Assembly: GCA_013397075.1 (NCBI GenBank)
Contig: VWZS01001918.1
Span: 1,018,214 to 1,082,213 of the forward strand
Source: Rhabdornis inornatus
Lineage: Eukaryota > Chordata > Aves > Passeriformes > Rhabdornithidae
DNA length: 64,000 nt
Direction: 5' to 3'
The notes below the pieces were generated by a model. It had not been told where the DNA came from, ran no database searches, and worked only from the letters and a program-made list of their open reading frames with translations. Of this stretch, positions 40,850-54,440 are shown piece after piece; position 1 is the stretch's first letter, and each line of letters begins with the position of its first letter. Made by a program: the position numbers and the translations under genes.

Positions 40850-41740
40850 TTATGGTATTTGAATGCTTATTACGATTTGAATGTTCCTTTGCCACTTCTA
40901 CACATTTGTTTTCTTTTCATATGTTTTTTCATGCCATTTCCATTTTCATGTTTCATTGCTCTTCTACAATATCAATTCTTTTGTGTTCACTTCAATATAG
41001 ATATCCTGCTTCTGACATAATTCCAGTAATTAATCTGTCAGGATTTTTGTTTTACCTCTCTATATAGTTTGTATATATTCCTATTAAGACTAGATTTTTT
41101 CTCTCCAAACAATTTGCAGCTCTCAAATTCACTTGTACATTGATGTCAAATTTATTTTTAATATGTTTAATTTCTGTTTAATATAGTATTCCAGTCAATG
41201 GACATGGTTTCTCTTGAACAGTTCCCACAAACAAGTCCTCTCCATTAATGTTGTTGCTTATATTTTTACAGTAGATGAAATATTCTTTCCCAAAATCCTC
41301 TTAATTCTGGACAATATAATTTCTATGGGGGATGTTAGTGGTGTCATGTCCTTTCTGAAGAATATATAGGTTTTATTTCTCAATAGATATATTTTCTAAG
41401 TGTTGGAATGCTTTTGAAAAAAATTATTTATTGTGTCCATTAAGGGTGGCCATTTGCAAAAATTATGTTTATGTGCTGTGAGTATTTTAGCAGTCTTGCT
41501 GTAATTCTGATGCTATTTGAAAATTCATTGCACTTTGTCTCTGTATGAAACTTGAAGGCCGATCTCATGGGTTTTTTTACCTTCACCATCCTTTCATCAA
41601 AATTTGTCACCTGGTCTTTATACTTAGCTGGTTTATTCTGCTCTTCCAGTTCTTCCAACTGTAAATTGAATTCCCCTTGTGGTCAGCTTCTTGTTTTTGA
41701 CTCTTTGAAGTCTTCTAAGGTCTGGTTTTAAATTAGGAAT
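40850..41740 (-). pseudogene. Possible decayed coding relic (unidentified)
   Basis: The minus strand is strongly A-rich and reads as interrupted open frames. At 41440-41735 there is one internal stop, with a charged segment (LEELEEQNKPAKYKDQ, then DERMVKVKKP). Another frame over roughly 41060-41390 has only two stops in over 100 codons. The K/E/N-rich, coiled-coil-like flavour could come from an old processed pseudogene or LINE body, but A-rich DNA produces the same look by chance. I recognise no family. Confidence 0.15.
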
Positions 41741-44427
41741 TTAATGGAAATGATCTCTTTACAGTTGCATACTTAATTCAGTAGCCATAGTCTTCAAAAG
41801 TTTATTTTCTTGTTACTGTTTCCTGTAAAACAGCTATGGGTGGGATTTAAAGTGGCATTGTCTGGTAAATATGCTGGTTTCATGTTACCTGAAACAAAAA
41901 CTCAGCAGGATCAGATCATTTTACAAATGATCACACATATTTTTTCTTTATTATTTCACTTGTTTCCTTGAAGATATTACATTCTTGTATCCTTAGTTTA
42001 CACATGTTTCTGGAGACAGGCTTTTTCAACAGTCTTTAGATTCTCCATGTACTTCCCCCTTTCCCCCTGATTTCTCAATTTCAAGACACTTGCTCTGTAA
42101 TGCCTCCCGGTTCTAGTACCACATAGTGTTTATGCACTTGTTGTTCGACTCTTTAAATATTTTTGTACAATGAAGCTGGCTGTTTAATGTACAACAGGAA
42201 AATTGCAAACATTTATGGCAAGAAAAGACAAGAGCTGTGTGGCTCATTTCACTGCATCCACAGAGGATATGGGACCAGTCACATATTTCACTGTGCTGCC
42301 AGGTTCAATATCTACCTGTTTTCTGCAGGAACACTTTAAAGACCCTCCCATGCATTGTTTTGCAGGAGTATCCAGCCTTGCTAGTAGATTCCAGGCTGTT
42401 GTGGCTCAAGAGGCTACCCATGGGTAGCCCTGTATCAATTCCACAAGGCAACCCCTTTGAACCCCTGCTGTAACTTTCCACTCCACACCGTGCTTCCAAA
42501 CCCCTTTGAAATGCCAGTGTGCCTTCATGTTATGGAGTAATGGACAGCAGACCGTGCCTTTCCCCAGCACTCACACACAGGTATTTCAGGTCCACCTGCC
42601 TTCTTCCTTGCTTCCGATATTATTTATCGTGTAGTTTTTCCCATACTTCACCTGGTTTGAAGTGATGTTCCTTCCATATCCCACCTCTGTTCTCCTACTC
42701 CATGTGAGTGGGAGAGGGTTGACAGACAACCCTCAACAGTTAAAATTCCCTATGTGAGGATATGCAGGAGGAGGGCCTTGTCTCTGCCAGGTGCATGAAA
42801 AAAATTGTGCTATTTTTCATCCAGATCCAGGGTGAGAACACCCCAAGAAAGTGGATTTCACAGGGGATGGGGACTTTGAGTTCTATCTGTTTCATTACTG
42901 GTCTAGTACAGCAGTGTTAAATCAGTGTCTCTGGACCTGATGCCCACCTGAAAGGACTAGTGGGAATATTGGAGTTATGACCTAGGTAAGGGGCAGCTGG
43001 GTATTTCCTCCTGCTATTTCAGTGGGCAAAACATTTCTTCATCATTCCTCCTTTCTTGTCCATTCCTTCTCTTTGTCCTTTCTCCTCATCCTTTTCTCTC
43101 TTTACTAATTCTCTTGCTGCCTGTGTGGACCAAACTTCCACATTGCGCTCACTCTACAAAACTGTGTGCTAACTTTGTCCACTAGGATGTTTTGTTGAGT
43201 TTTTCTAGAATTTAATGCATTAAATTGATTAACAAATAATTTCACTGGCATAAGCTCTGATGAAGAAGCTTGTATTTGGAAGCAAGGGTGAGAAGGAAGA
43301 ATATGAATTACCCCCTTTAGCAGCAGTGAGTTGCTAAATCAACTAGAAAGAAAACTTGGAAATACTGCGTTTGAAGAAGCCTGCGTAGGATAACTATCAC
43401 AACACTGTCATGACTGCAGTGTGGGATGATGAACAAATGGACAGTTTGCAAGGTCACCCTGCTCACGGCATCAATTGTATTGCAGCTGAGGGCACAGAGA
43501 AAGAATGGCATACTGTTATTTACCACAGTCTGTGTCCTGCTGCCAGGGGACCTGCTCCCTTAATTCCAGAGAAAAAACCACATGAGAGTCAAGGAGTTTG
43601 CGGCTGTTCCAAGGTGAATGATGCTGATTTAGTTCCTCTTTGCCAAAAGTCAGTGCCAGAGCTGTTTGTTGTAGTGACCAAGACACTGGGAGATAGCTGT
43701 GAGGGTGAAGTGTACATCTGGTCTCAGACGTGCATGAACCTCTGATTAGGCCAGTTTGTCACTATATCTTTCATCAACAGGATGTTTCTTCCTCTTTATT
43801 AAGCTACTGCGTAATGCCTAGAAATCAACATCCCGCAGTACAATGGAGAAACTTAAATCCACTTGTGAGAAACAGTGGGGCTTTTCTTTTTGGGTTTCTA
43901 CAGCAGGCTGGCTATTGAAAAAGCACAAGCTTGATAACAAAGAGTGTCAGGTATTTGGATTGTTTTGTGGATTTTCTCAGCTTTTTGGCCATGGAATTCC
44001 TAGAGTTATATGTTATATATATTGCTTCCTGACATAGGACAAAATAATTAGGTCTTCTTCAGGAAGTGTGTTTAGTGCAGGTGTTGCTCTTAGACATACT
44101 AGGAGGTAACAATGGCAGAACAAGGTCAAGGGCAGCCTTTCAGCAACTTGCAAATTTATATAATGCAATTCAGAGCACAAATTCTCAGAATCCAGAAGAT
44201 AGTCCAGCCTCTCTCTTTGTACTAGATAAGTTTTAATTATCTAATTTCAAAGTACCAGCAAACAGACACCTATAAGTATTGTCAAAATTTAGTTGTGATA
44301 AAAAATAATGCAGTTTTATGAACAGAGAGGGGGTTATCAGCTCTGTGAAATCTGAACACATGATTGCAGAGCTCCACATGATTGAATCTGATATCCCAGT
44401 ACGTGGCATCCAATAACTGATAAAGAC
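41741..44427. other. Noncoding DNA, no gene seen
   Basis: Around 42200-42800 the sequence is more GC-rich and contains an 18-bp palindrome (listed separately). 43010-43130 is pyrimidine-rich. An open frame at 43410-43745 (plus, 111 codons) has no recognisable domain and no splice context, so it is not called a gene. Confidence 0.45.
42412..42429. repeat. 18-bp perfect palindrome
   Basis: GGCTACCCATGGGTAGCC is its own reverse complement with no spacer. It is GC-rich, so less likely by chance in this AT-rich region than the AT palindromes nearby. No function can be assigned. Confidence 0.7.
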
Positions 44428-45027
44428 TGTTGTGGTTTAACCCCAGCCAGACAAGCCCCATGCAGCTGCCCACTCACTCCCCCAGCAATAGGATCGAGAA
44501 AAGAATCAGAAGAACAAAAGCTAGAAAACTCATTGAAATAAGTTGAGATAAAGGCAGTTCAATAGGGAAAGCAAAAGCTGTGCACACAACCAAAGCAAAA
44601 CAAAGAATTAATTTACTGCTTCCCATGGGCAGGCAGGTATTCAGCCATCTCCAGGAAAGCATAGCCCCATCACCTGTGATGGTGTCTGAGGAAGACAAAT
44701 GCCATCCCTCCAAATGCCCCCACCTTCCTCCTTTTCTCCTGTACTTTATATCCTGAGCATGATGTCATATAGTCTGGAATATCCCTTTCATCAGTTGAGG
44801 TCACCTGTCCTGGCCGTGTCTCCTCCCAGCCTTCCATGCACCCCCAACTTCCTCACCAGCATGGCAGTATGAAAAGCAGAAAAGGCCTTGGCTCTGTGTA
44901 AGACCTGCTCAGCAATAACAAAAACATCTTTATATTATCAACCCTGTGTTCAGTACAAATCCAAAATTTAGCCCCATACTAGACTCTGTGAAGAAAAATT
45001 AACTCTGCCCCAGCCAAAACCATTGTA
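44428..45027 (-). mobile_element. Solo LTR of an avian endogenous retrovirus
   Basis: On the minus strand it runs from a degenerate TACAATGGTTTTGGCTGGGG start (related to a TGTCCTGGTTTCAGCTGGGA-type LTR start) through GGCAGAGTTAATTTTTC. It continues past a TATAAAG TATA-box at 44744-44750 just after CATCATGCTCAGGA, to GGTTAAACCACAACA at 44428. I recognise this arrangement as a common bird LTR family, but the family name is uncertain. No internal retroviral genes flank it, so it is a solo LTR left by recombination between two LTRs. No clean target-site duplication is visible, in keeping with age. Confidence 0.8.
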
Positions 45028-48000
45028 AGCTTTATTAGGATAAATGAAGCAATATCAAGGCAACGAGTGGTGACTTGGAAGCAACTTGGTAGAAACTTGA
45101 AGATCAAGGTTTGTCAGTCTTGACCTTTACCTGTTCAACAGTTGCTCTTTGTATTTGGTCCTCTAAAGATAGTTGGAGGGTTGGTTGACCCTCACCTCTA
45201 TTGCTTGCTCCTTTTAAGTCAGCATTTTGAAACAATTTTTAAAGTCTTGAGCAGGAACAATATAAAAAAATCAATGCTAAACGCAATCGTCATCACTTAC
45301 AATGAGGCAAAAAGAAAAAATTTGTTTAGGTTCAAAGTTTTTTGAAGTTCAGTTTAAATTTGATCTCTTTAAGCCTTTACTTGATCAATTATACAGTCAT
45401 TCTATTAAAATTAGAACATTGTCCCTTTTTAGTACTAACACTATATTACTCCATCTTTTCAAAATCATGTTTCTTAGGGTCTCAAAATAAAAATTAGGAG
45501 TAAGAACTGAACAGCAGCTGTCAAACATATTTTAAAAAGTATGACCGGCCCTGTATTTCCTTAGGGTCCAGAAAGGTCGCTATCTACCTTGACTTTGTTG
45601 TCTTTCAGACTCAATTGCATGTATATGTCCCCCTGCCATATAAAACACTTGCACTCTGTTTAAAATACTGTTTAATGATAAAAAGTCAATTTTCAAAATT
45701 TTTACCATGCCTACTGATTTAAGGGATAGGTATGGCATTTACATCTTTGAGTAATTGTCTGTTTCAAACTTTAAGATCAGTGGCTTTACATCTGTCGGTT
45801 ATCATCACACACAACTGGTGCAGTGCATGGCTTTGCTTCTATTGGAGAAATTACTGTGTTCTAAATGGATTCTTTGAAAAGATTTTGGTGTACAAAAAGC
45901 TTTCCTTAAGAGTTATATTTTTTATTTTTACATGGCGTTTTGGGAACTGTTTTTTAAATTACACTTAATCACATTGGTATGGCAAAATGATTCTTGGTAT
46001 ATTTTAGTGCAGCCAATAGCTCTACGACAGGGTATACTGTGCTCCCCTCCAAGCACTGCCTTGTTAAATCAATGTATGTCAGTTAGTAAAGGATCGTTTC
46101 CTTCTGTTATAACCAACAACGGCATCAAATATCTGGCCTTAATTTTGTGCATGATTTAAAAAAATCTTTATCTTACTTCAGTTACAACTCTTTTGTATGA
46201 GTTTTCCATATCTTTAACCTTTTTTTTTTTGCATTGAACAATGCATTATTCAGATATTGCATGGAATTTGCATAACTTTCCATTCCCATAGCTGCATTAT
46301 TTACTTTTGTATTAACCTCGTATGGAACATTAGTGTTTCATTTATCTCCTACTACAAATAGTCTTGTGGAGAGACATAAATCATAAGACATCTGGTTATA
46401 GATAGACAAAATTTTTGTAACCCAAGAGTAATGGGTTAATCTGACAGGGCAACTCTGTGTTATGATACACCCAAGTGTCTGGATATCCCTAAGCGGATTA
46501 ACTGTTAAAAAATGCAGTTTGGCAGAAATTGAAATGTTCATGATTTTCAGTCAAAACACTGAGTAGTTATGGTTAAGAAAATAAGAAAGAAGGCAAAATA
46601 TCTGAGATACTAATTTTTTACTCTTTTTAATGGAGTGTGGGGTATTTTTCCACTTCAAGACATATTAATTATTTAAAATTTTCAAATGAAAGAGAAGAAA
46701 CATCTAAAAAGATTTAAAAATAATTTTCTAATTTGTCTGTGAGAGCTCAGCTGACTTATAACCTCTTCAAGTAAAAATTTCATCCTGATATGAAACAATT
46801 TCTTTTTCATTCTTTTAATTCTCCAACCAAAATTTATGAAAAAATACGATCAAATAAAAGTCTACAATTATTCAGCTTAGGTCCTCAGTTTCAGTTTGAA
46901 TTTTTAAAAATTTCAATTTCAGTTGTCCTTTCTGAGCACACCCTGTGCGACAAGGAAGTCTTATGCATGAATGTATTACTGTGTAACTGTTTATATTCAC
47001 ACAGCTGGTGCTCAGTCAAATTAGAAGAGAACAACCATGAGCTGTGAATCCTCTCTTATCTCCATTCATATCACCTAGGGTAGTTTTGAAAATTTGACGC
47101 CAGTTGATTAAACAACCCAGATCTCTCCAGCCAGGTTTTTCTGTTTTTGACATACTGATTGTAATCTTTCTTGGTCACATCATCCTCTGCCTGATTCACA
47201 GGCTGAAAAGCTCTCTTGTGTTGCGCAGTTCTCTTGAGTCTCTGGATTTGAAACACTTAACATGATTACTACTGCCACTATTAGACAGCATTGTTTGTGA
47301 ACGAAACATTTGTCAGCCGCTCCCTTATTTCTGAATTTCTCATCCCTGGTGGAAAAGAAATTACTGAGTTTCGATGGAGTGTTATTAAAATTCAGATAGT
47401 GGATACCACCATCCTCATCTTTCTACCTTTCTTTTTGTGTTCCAAACTAAAAATAATAGCATCTACGCAACATGTTTTTAAAGAGTGTGCGCTACTTTTA
47501 AGTAGTTCAGATTCTCCTTTCTAACCTATTGCATCATTATTGAGAGAAATTTGATTCTTTCAGAGAGGAAAGAGCCTTTCCCCCCCACACAGCAAGATTT
47601 TAGAGGTATATGCTTTTGTATTCAAGTTTAGTAAGTAGTTCCTCCAACAACAGAGGCAGCAAAATCCCCTTTCACAGGTTTGTGTCAACTGTTACCTATC
47701 GTGATGCCTTGAGATGTCTCAAACCCTGAACTGAAACCTCAGGTGTCTCTCCCTGATGAAAGCCACCAGCTGCAAATGGGTAGCATATGCCTTGCTGGTG
47801 CCAAACTGCAGGTGCAGTGCTTGCCAGCCTGTGTCTGCACCCAGGCTGACAGGTGGCCAAAGAACAAATAAGGCTGAGCTCAGGATTCAGCCTTTTCTTC
47901 AACAAGACCTTCCCTTGAATCATTCCCCCATGCTTAGTGAAGGTTTTCATGAAACTTGTCCAAGCCCAGAATCTCTGAGATGTTTATCTCTTTTTCAGTG

Positions 48001-51000
48001 GGTAAAACAAATAATGGGGGAAGTCAGCTCATAATAAACATAAGTTTTATCTTCTTAAGAAATAAACATGAAAAATACATACTTCTAGTCTTCAAACCCT
48101 TTTTTTCTATACATGAGTTATTTTTGGCTTCTTGTTTTTCAGAGGCCTGGTGTTTCTCTGCTGCTTTTTAACAGAATTACTCTGGAAAAAAGCTTTGTCA
48201 TGCTGCTGCTTCTTTTCCTGCTTTATCTTCTTAGACCCTGAAAAGCCTTAGCAATGTTGAATTTAGGGTCAGAATGGAATACGAAATCCAAAAAGCAGTG
48301 TCATGGATACAAGTAACATATTGGAAAGTGTCCTGCATTTCAGGCCCCATTCATCCTATTTTGTCTTGTCGTGCCTAGCAGTAGGGGAGGTCTGGTTGCG
48401 TCTGTTTCCCCATGGTCCCTGTGTAAAAAAATGAAGAAGCAACATTCAGGCAACTGAGCCTTTTTCACAATGGCACAGAATTTTAAGGTCCCTGGTAGGT
48501 ATGGCTGCACCAAAGGCCATGTCTGACCAAAGGACCCACGGCAATAATCTAACTTTCCTTCAACTTGGTATGAATAATTTGTACTAAAGTCAGGTGCTGT
48601 AGATCTGCATCTTGTCTTTTTCACTAGTTTAGGAACAGAGCACAGATCCCTGCCAATATCTTCTTGTGTGTACTTGATTTTATTTCCTTCCTAGCATGAA
48701 AGATTTCTCAAAATGTTGTCTGCGCAATAGCTCTCTGCTTTGAATGCAGTATATAGAGCATGATGAGTGAGATGGATCAACATGTGGAGAGATTTGGACT
48801 CCTCTTTGGTATCTGTTTCCATCTGTCAGAACTGGAAAATAGACAGTAATGTGAATCAGTTCACATTTAACTATAATCTCCACTGTAAGGACTGCCAGAG
48901 ATGACTTTGGCACAGTCTGCCTGGGCAGGTATCCAAGACTTCTCGTTGTATGTGTCTTGACTTAAGGAAGCCTCCAGGCACAAGAACCCCAAATGTTTTT
49001 ACTTAGAAACGAGTTCCAAAACATTTACCATTGATGTGATCCTGAATTTTGTAAATGTGTTCATTTTTTTTCCCTTTTGAACAGGGCTTTTTAATGCTTA
49101 AGCTGTCTGATGATACCAAGGAAATTTTACTTGATGTGCATTGAAAAATGCTTAGAAATCTTCCCCTCCTTCTCTAATTCTTGCGCAAGAGAAGACATTA
49201 ATGAAAAGATCAGTTATAAAGCAGAAGATAGATGTAAAGATAATTTAAAGTGACCCTCAACTCAAACAAAAGCAACATCCCTTTTCCTCAGACTTATATG
49301 CCTAACACTTTACTCTTTTGCTGCTTGAAGGAGAAAAAAAAAATCAACACAGCAAGATAAAAAATAGATGTCAATTAATTACAAAGCACTCCTCTTATAT
49401 TACAGTTCTGCCTTGCCTCTCCATTCTATGGCTAGTGAATGACTGATCAGGAGATGTTGCAGGTTCCCAGAATGATGAGGCCAAATAGGACTGAAAAGTT
49501 TGCTCCATTTCCTGAATGATTTGGTAGGATTCATTTGGTTTTAACATAGACCTTGCAAATTAGTACATTGCTTCTATAATGCAAATGTTTCCTTAGAGCA
49601 GAGCACTGACACTTTACTATTAACAGAACAGTTAGAAAGACATACAAATATGTTGAAATACATTTATGTTGGCTGAGGGAGGATTCTGCTGTTGAATATA
49701 TATATCTATGTAACCAGTGAGTGCTGAAACTGAAGGATACCTTGTGAAATCCGTGTGTTCCAGAGGCAACGACAATGTACTTGTACATAAACACCAGTAT
49801 TTTCCTGTTAGGTATCTATTCTTGGCAAGACTGAAGTAAAAACATAAATTAAAGCAAAACCACGTAAACTTACTAAATCTCTGTGTCTTTCAAGTTTTAA
49901 TTGTCATTTTTGGTTTGGGAATAATACACTGAATACTGTTTATGCCAATGTTAATGCTATCAAAAAGGCTATAAGTGTTTCAGATTGCTAGAAATTCTAC
50001 TTACCACAGAAAATCTGAGAGAATAGGGTTATAACTTCTGTTTTAAGAGAAGTTTAAGACATCTCATTTTTATTTAAAATGCTCAAAAATTTCATCGACA
50101 TTGCAAAATATTTGCTTGTCTACAATTTAGGAAAGGAGAAACCCGATATTAACTTTGCAAATTGTCCTCTAGATCTTTAGAGGTTCTAAATGAATATGGA
50201 TAATTGTCCTTGCTAAAGCTTCACTGATTTACATCATTTGAGGAAACATCCTCTGATGTACAATGCCACGTGCTACAGAAGTGACAACAAATCACAGGGA
50301 TAGCATTCTAGCCCTGTGACATTGCTGGGTTTTTCATGCCATTAATGCAGTGCTCTTTTAAAGCTGGATAACTTTGGTTGAGAATGTCCTGAGGCGATGT
50401 AAGGCTACTGTAGCAAAACCTGTGTCATCCCATCTGATTGCCAGAGTATGACTAAGGAAAAGAGGAAAAGTGAGCAAATATCAAAGTCCTGTCTTCCCAA
50501 AAAGAGGCCTTTGATAAAAGTCAAACAGTGCAGCCACACTTGCCTTAACTCTTAGTCCAAATTAGTTCTGAGTCTGACTCAGCTACAGACGCATGCTTTC
50601 ATTTATACCTTCCCAGCAATCACACTATCTACCTAAACCCAGCTCAAGGCAACAGCTCATGAACAGGAGAATTTACTTCAAGATGCTAATGCATGAAATA
50701 GGAGAGCTCTCTATCTCAAATAAATAAATTCTTTTTCTACATAGTGACTTAAAAAATTGTAAACAATAATTTCCTTTTTATTTTTCAGTAAATACATCAG
50801 TAAATGTCACCCACAGTTTTGAACAATTAATTCAAATTTTAATTTAATTTCATGACATAGAGAAATGCTTGAGGTTTTTCAGCAAAACATTTTTTCAGTT
50901 TTCATCTACTGTCTCTCATTCTTACTTATTGTAATTTTCCCCAACAGTTCTGGAAATAAAACACCACTTAAAATAGATGTTTATACTTCTTTTCAGTAAA

Positions 51001-54000
51001 AAGTTGTATTTCCCCTGATTCCAATATTAACACAGACAACATTAATTTAAGGATAATATTACAAAATCTTAACTCTACCTGCAGTCAGAATTTAGCCAGT
51101 CTTGGCTAAATTCTCACTGTTTCACCTCCTCTGAACATTGTTTTCCTGCGCATAATTCCTAAAAAACCAAAAAAATAATAGTTATATATATATATACACA
51201 CATATATATAGTCCAAGTTTGGGAAGTAGTTTCCTAGTTTCCCACAAACCACAAAAAAAGTACTTTTCCTACTGAAGCAAGTGCACCGATACATCATTGA
51301 AGCACATTTTTAAGCAGAGTTGAATGGGAAGAAATTGGGTTTTAGTGTGAATTAAATTGCTTTTACAGTAGTCAGAGCATAACTTTAGCTAAAATGTTGA
51401 TCAAACCAATGCAACTGTTAGAATCACTTTCCTTTCCCCCTTAGGAATAATGCAAAATCAATAGATGAGATTACTGCATGATTAACAATCCTACATTATG
51501 TATTCAAAGAGAAAGATTTTCACACAAGTTTCCCTGAATGTCTTGATGAAAGTGGGCTGTAGAGATAGGATATGCTCAGGAATATTTAATGAAGTATGGT
51601 TCAAATACTGGTGTCATTTAAAATTAGGAAGACAGAAGTGATCTAATGTAACTTCCTCATAAACTAACTTCAGCTATGCTCCAACAGAAACAGATGTCTC
51701 TTCTTTGTAGGAGAGTAAGAAGGTTAGGGCTTACTCTTGGCATGATTTAAACTGAAAATATTGTGCTTTGTCAGTGGAAAAAGAAGCTGGATTCTCCCAA
51801 GGTATTTAAGATGAAGTCTCATATAATAAAAATAAAAATGAAAATAATTTTTACCTCACTTTTGTTTCTTCAAAATCTATTTCAAAATAAAGGGAATTGT
51901 GTTTCTTTCAAAAATAAAGAGAATTGTGTAATTGTGTATGAGTGTATAAGCACATAAAATAGTTAAAATTCTGATTTTTTTAAAACATAAAAGCTTATTT
52001 ATACTTCATTCATTATTTTCTACATCCTAAAGCCACTAAAACAAATGTGACCCTCGGCTGAAAGCAACAAAATAGCATGTCCATCTATAAAACACTGTTT
52101 TGCTTGGGGCAATACCTCTTGAGCAAGTGTATAGCAAATCTCAATGCATTTTAATATTAAAAATTTAAGCTTGGAGAATGGTCTTATCCGGTTCCCAGGC
52201 TGCTTTTGTAGCTCTTTGGGGAACATCTTTGCTAATGTATTGAAAAGAAGTAATTGGGAGGGAAGTATGTATATATATAATAATATACATTACTAAACGG
52301 ATGAAATATCTCCAAATACAGCTATGTCATATTTGATACATGTGCCTGACAGCAAAGCAGCCTGTCATTGAAATGGAATCATGTATATTTAATCCTGTCA
52401 GAGTTAGCCAAATCCTGCCTGACCAGTGCATCTTTCACTAAACTGCAAAATTCATAAGGAGAGGTGACTCCAGGGTCAATGTTTCCTTCTCCTGGCTCTT
52501 CTCCAGACCTGGGATACCATTCCCGAGGTAGTGAGTCACCCTCTTCTTCCTATACATCTTAATTTTTGTTAAAATCAGTTACAATTAGGGCTATGTAGCT
52601 CAGCCAGCGACTGAACATTCTGTGTCTGAAGGCTTAGTGTTTGCTTGTTGCTCTTTTCCATCAACACACAGGCTGTGAATTGAAGATATGCTGTAGACAC
52701 AACCTGTTGCAGCAGTGGGAGTATGCAATAGCAGTAGTTGTATCCAGAACTGTAATCCCTAATTTCTAGAGGTCCCTAAGAACTTTATTATGCACTACAA
52801 ATTTCCAAGTTTCAGCTACTCAGAGCTATCAATCTTTTTATGACCTCCCTCTGATCATGCTCCAAGCAGACAAGAATTTGATTTTTGTTCCCAAGCCTTG
52901 CCAAACCTGTATAAATATGTTAATGTCATGCTGACCTAACCACATCTCCATGCCTTCTGGCCAGTGAGGAGAACATTTCATTTGCCAGGAAAGAAACCGT
53001 GTGCACACAGCTTTGTGCTGCATCTGGAATTACTGTTATGAATAATTGGTGAAGACCAGAACTCTTCTGTCCCACTCTCTCTTCAGATTTTCCCTCTATT
53101 CTAGGTGGCAGCTTGAGCTGTTAGGTATTGCCTTTGCAAGGAGCTGTTCAGCTTCTCTATATACTCAGCTCCCTTATTTGGCCCAGATAGCACTACTGTA
53201 TGCATAAAATCCTGTTAAAATCACTTATGAACCTATTGCTTCTTAAGATTCTTCCCTTAAGTAGCTCACACTTCTTTATTTTTTCCTTTTAATAAAATAA
53301 CTCTTCTGTTTGATTAACCAATACAATTAACCAAGAAGCCCCACAGTTCTGCAACTTTCACATCCTATCTTGAAACCCATAAATTCTTGCATTTCAACAT
53401 TGCTGTTTTTCTAGATTACTTCCTCCATCCCACCACCATGTCCATAAATTTTATGCCACACTTTTCCCTTACCTGATTCCTGGAATGGCCTTGGGTGCAT
53501 GTCACCTCCTTCTCTATTTTGTTCTTTTAATTCAATTATAATGAACAAATAGTGCTGTCATCATATCGACATTCAGCACACAGGGTCTTGGAGACCTGGC
53601 CTGCCTATACTACGTTGCCCTCCTTCCTAATATTGACTTGTAATATGTGCATGTTTAAGAGTTGATGTACCTGCTTGTCACTTTTTGTCTAAAGTGAAAA
53701 TAGAGGATGAATTTTTCTTCCTGTCCTCCTTATTTTTTTAATGAAAAAGGAGAAACCAACAGTTAAATATGGCATTGAACATATTTTGGATTAAACCCTG
53801 CTCACTTTATTCTCATTTGTATCTTCATTCACTTCTGACAGGTCCTTTCATGTTATTTGATGAGTAGTGTTTGAACTCTGTCAGTCACTACCTGGATTAT
53901 TAGGTTAAGAATAGAAACAAATAATTATATTGCCATAAAGGTGTCTCTGCAGGGTTTCTTTAAGGAGCAGATTTCCTGATTAAAGCAACTCCTGGCTTCT

Positions 54001-54189
54001 TTTATTTTTGAAAGGCTTTAAGCAATCTGAAATGTTGCTTTGATTCACTCATGATAAGCAAGTACAAGCAGAAACACTGCAGTACAGAGCTGCTTTTCAT
54101 ACTGTGGCTTTTTACAAAGGTTTAAATTACTAAGCCTAAATGAGCTTCTTAGAAAAGGAAGAATGCCTCTTGCTTGTCACAGCAACTGT
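45028..54189. other. Noncoding DNA, no gene seen
   Basis: Long unique AT-rich stretch. A TA/CA dinucleotide run lies at about 51183-51211. More balanced intervals (47700-47960, 48340-48640, 52430-52700) contain short open frames on both strands but no recognisable protein, RNA or transposon. Confidence 0.5.
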
Positions 54190-54440
54190 CTTTTCTGCCT
54201 GCAGTAGGCAGGACATTGACCTCTACCTGAATAGCCCGAGGTAAGAGGAGTAGCCACTGGAAATTATTTATAACCTGACCAGCTCATTTAGTTTCATCCT
54301 CTGAGGCCCTCAGAGTTGAACTGACACAGCAATAATGGCCAGCGAACTTTTGATCCAATTAATTGTTAATGAGAGGTTTGATTAGCAAATAAAGGGCCTA
54401 TTAGGTTAGCTGATTGTCTTTCTTTTGCAATACCAGAGGT
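54190..54440. promoter_or_regulatory. Candidate conserved regulatory element
   Basis: Motif-dense and repeat-free. It has a palindrome TCTGAGG-C-CCTCAGA (54300-54314), CAATTAATTG (54356-54365, a perfect homeodomain-dimer-like palindrome), TTAATGAG directly after it, and AGCAAATAAAGG (forkhead/CDX-like) downstream. A T run (about 54448-54461) ends the block. The texture is that of vertebrate developmental enhancers; the call is inference until aligned. Confidence 0.35.

Noticed and set aside
43410..43745. 111-codon plus-strand frame
   Set aside because: No domain, no conserved motif, overlapped by other frames; most likely chance.
48340..48624. Minus-strand 94-codon frame in a more GC-balanced interval
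   Set aside because: No recognised protein similarity and no exon signals; could not be supported.
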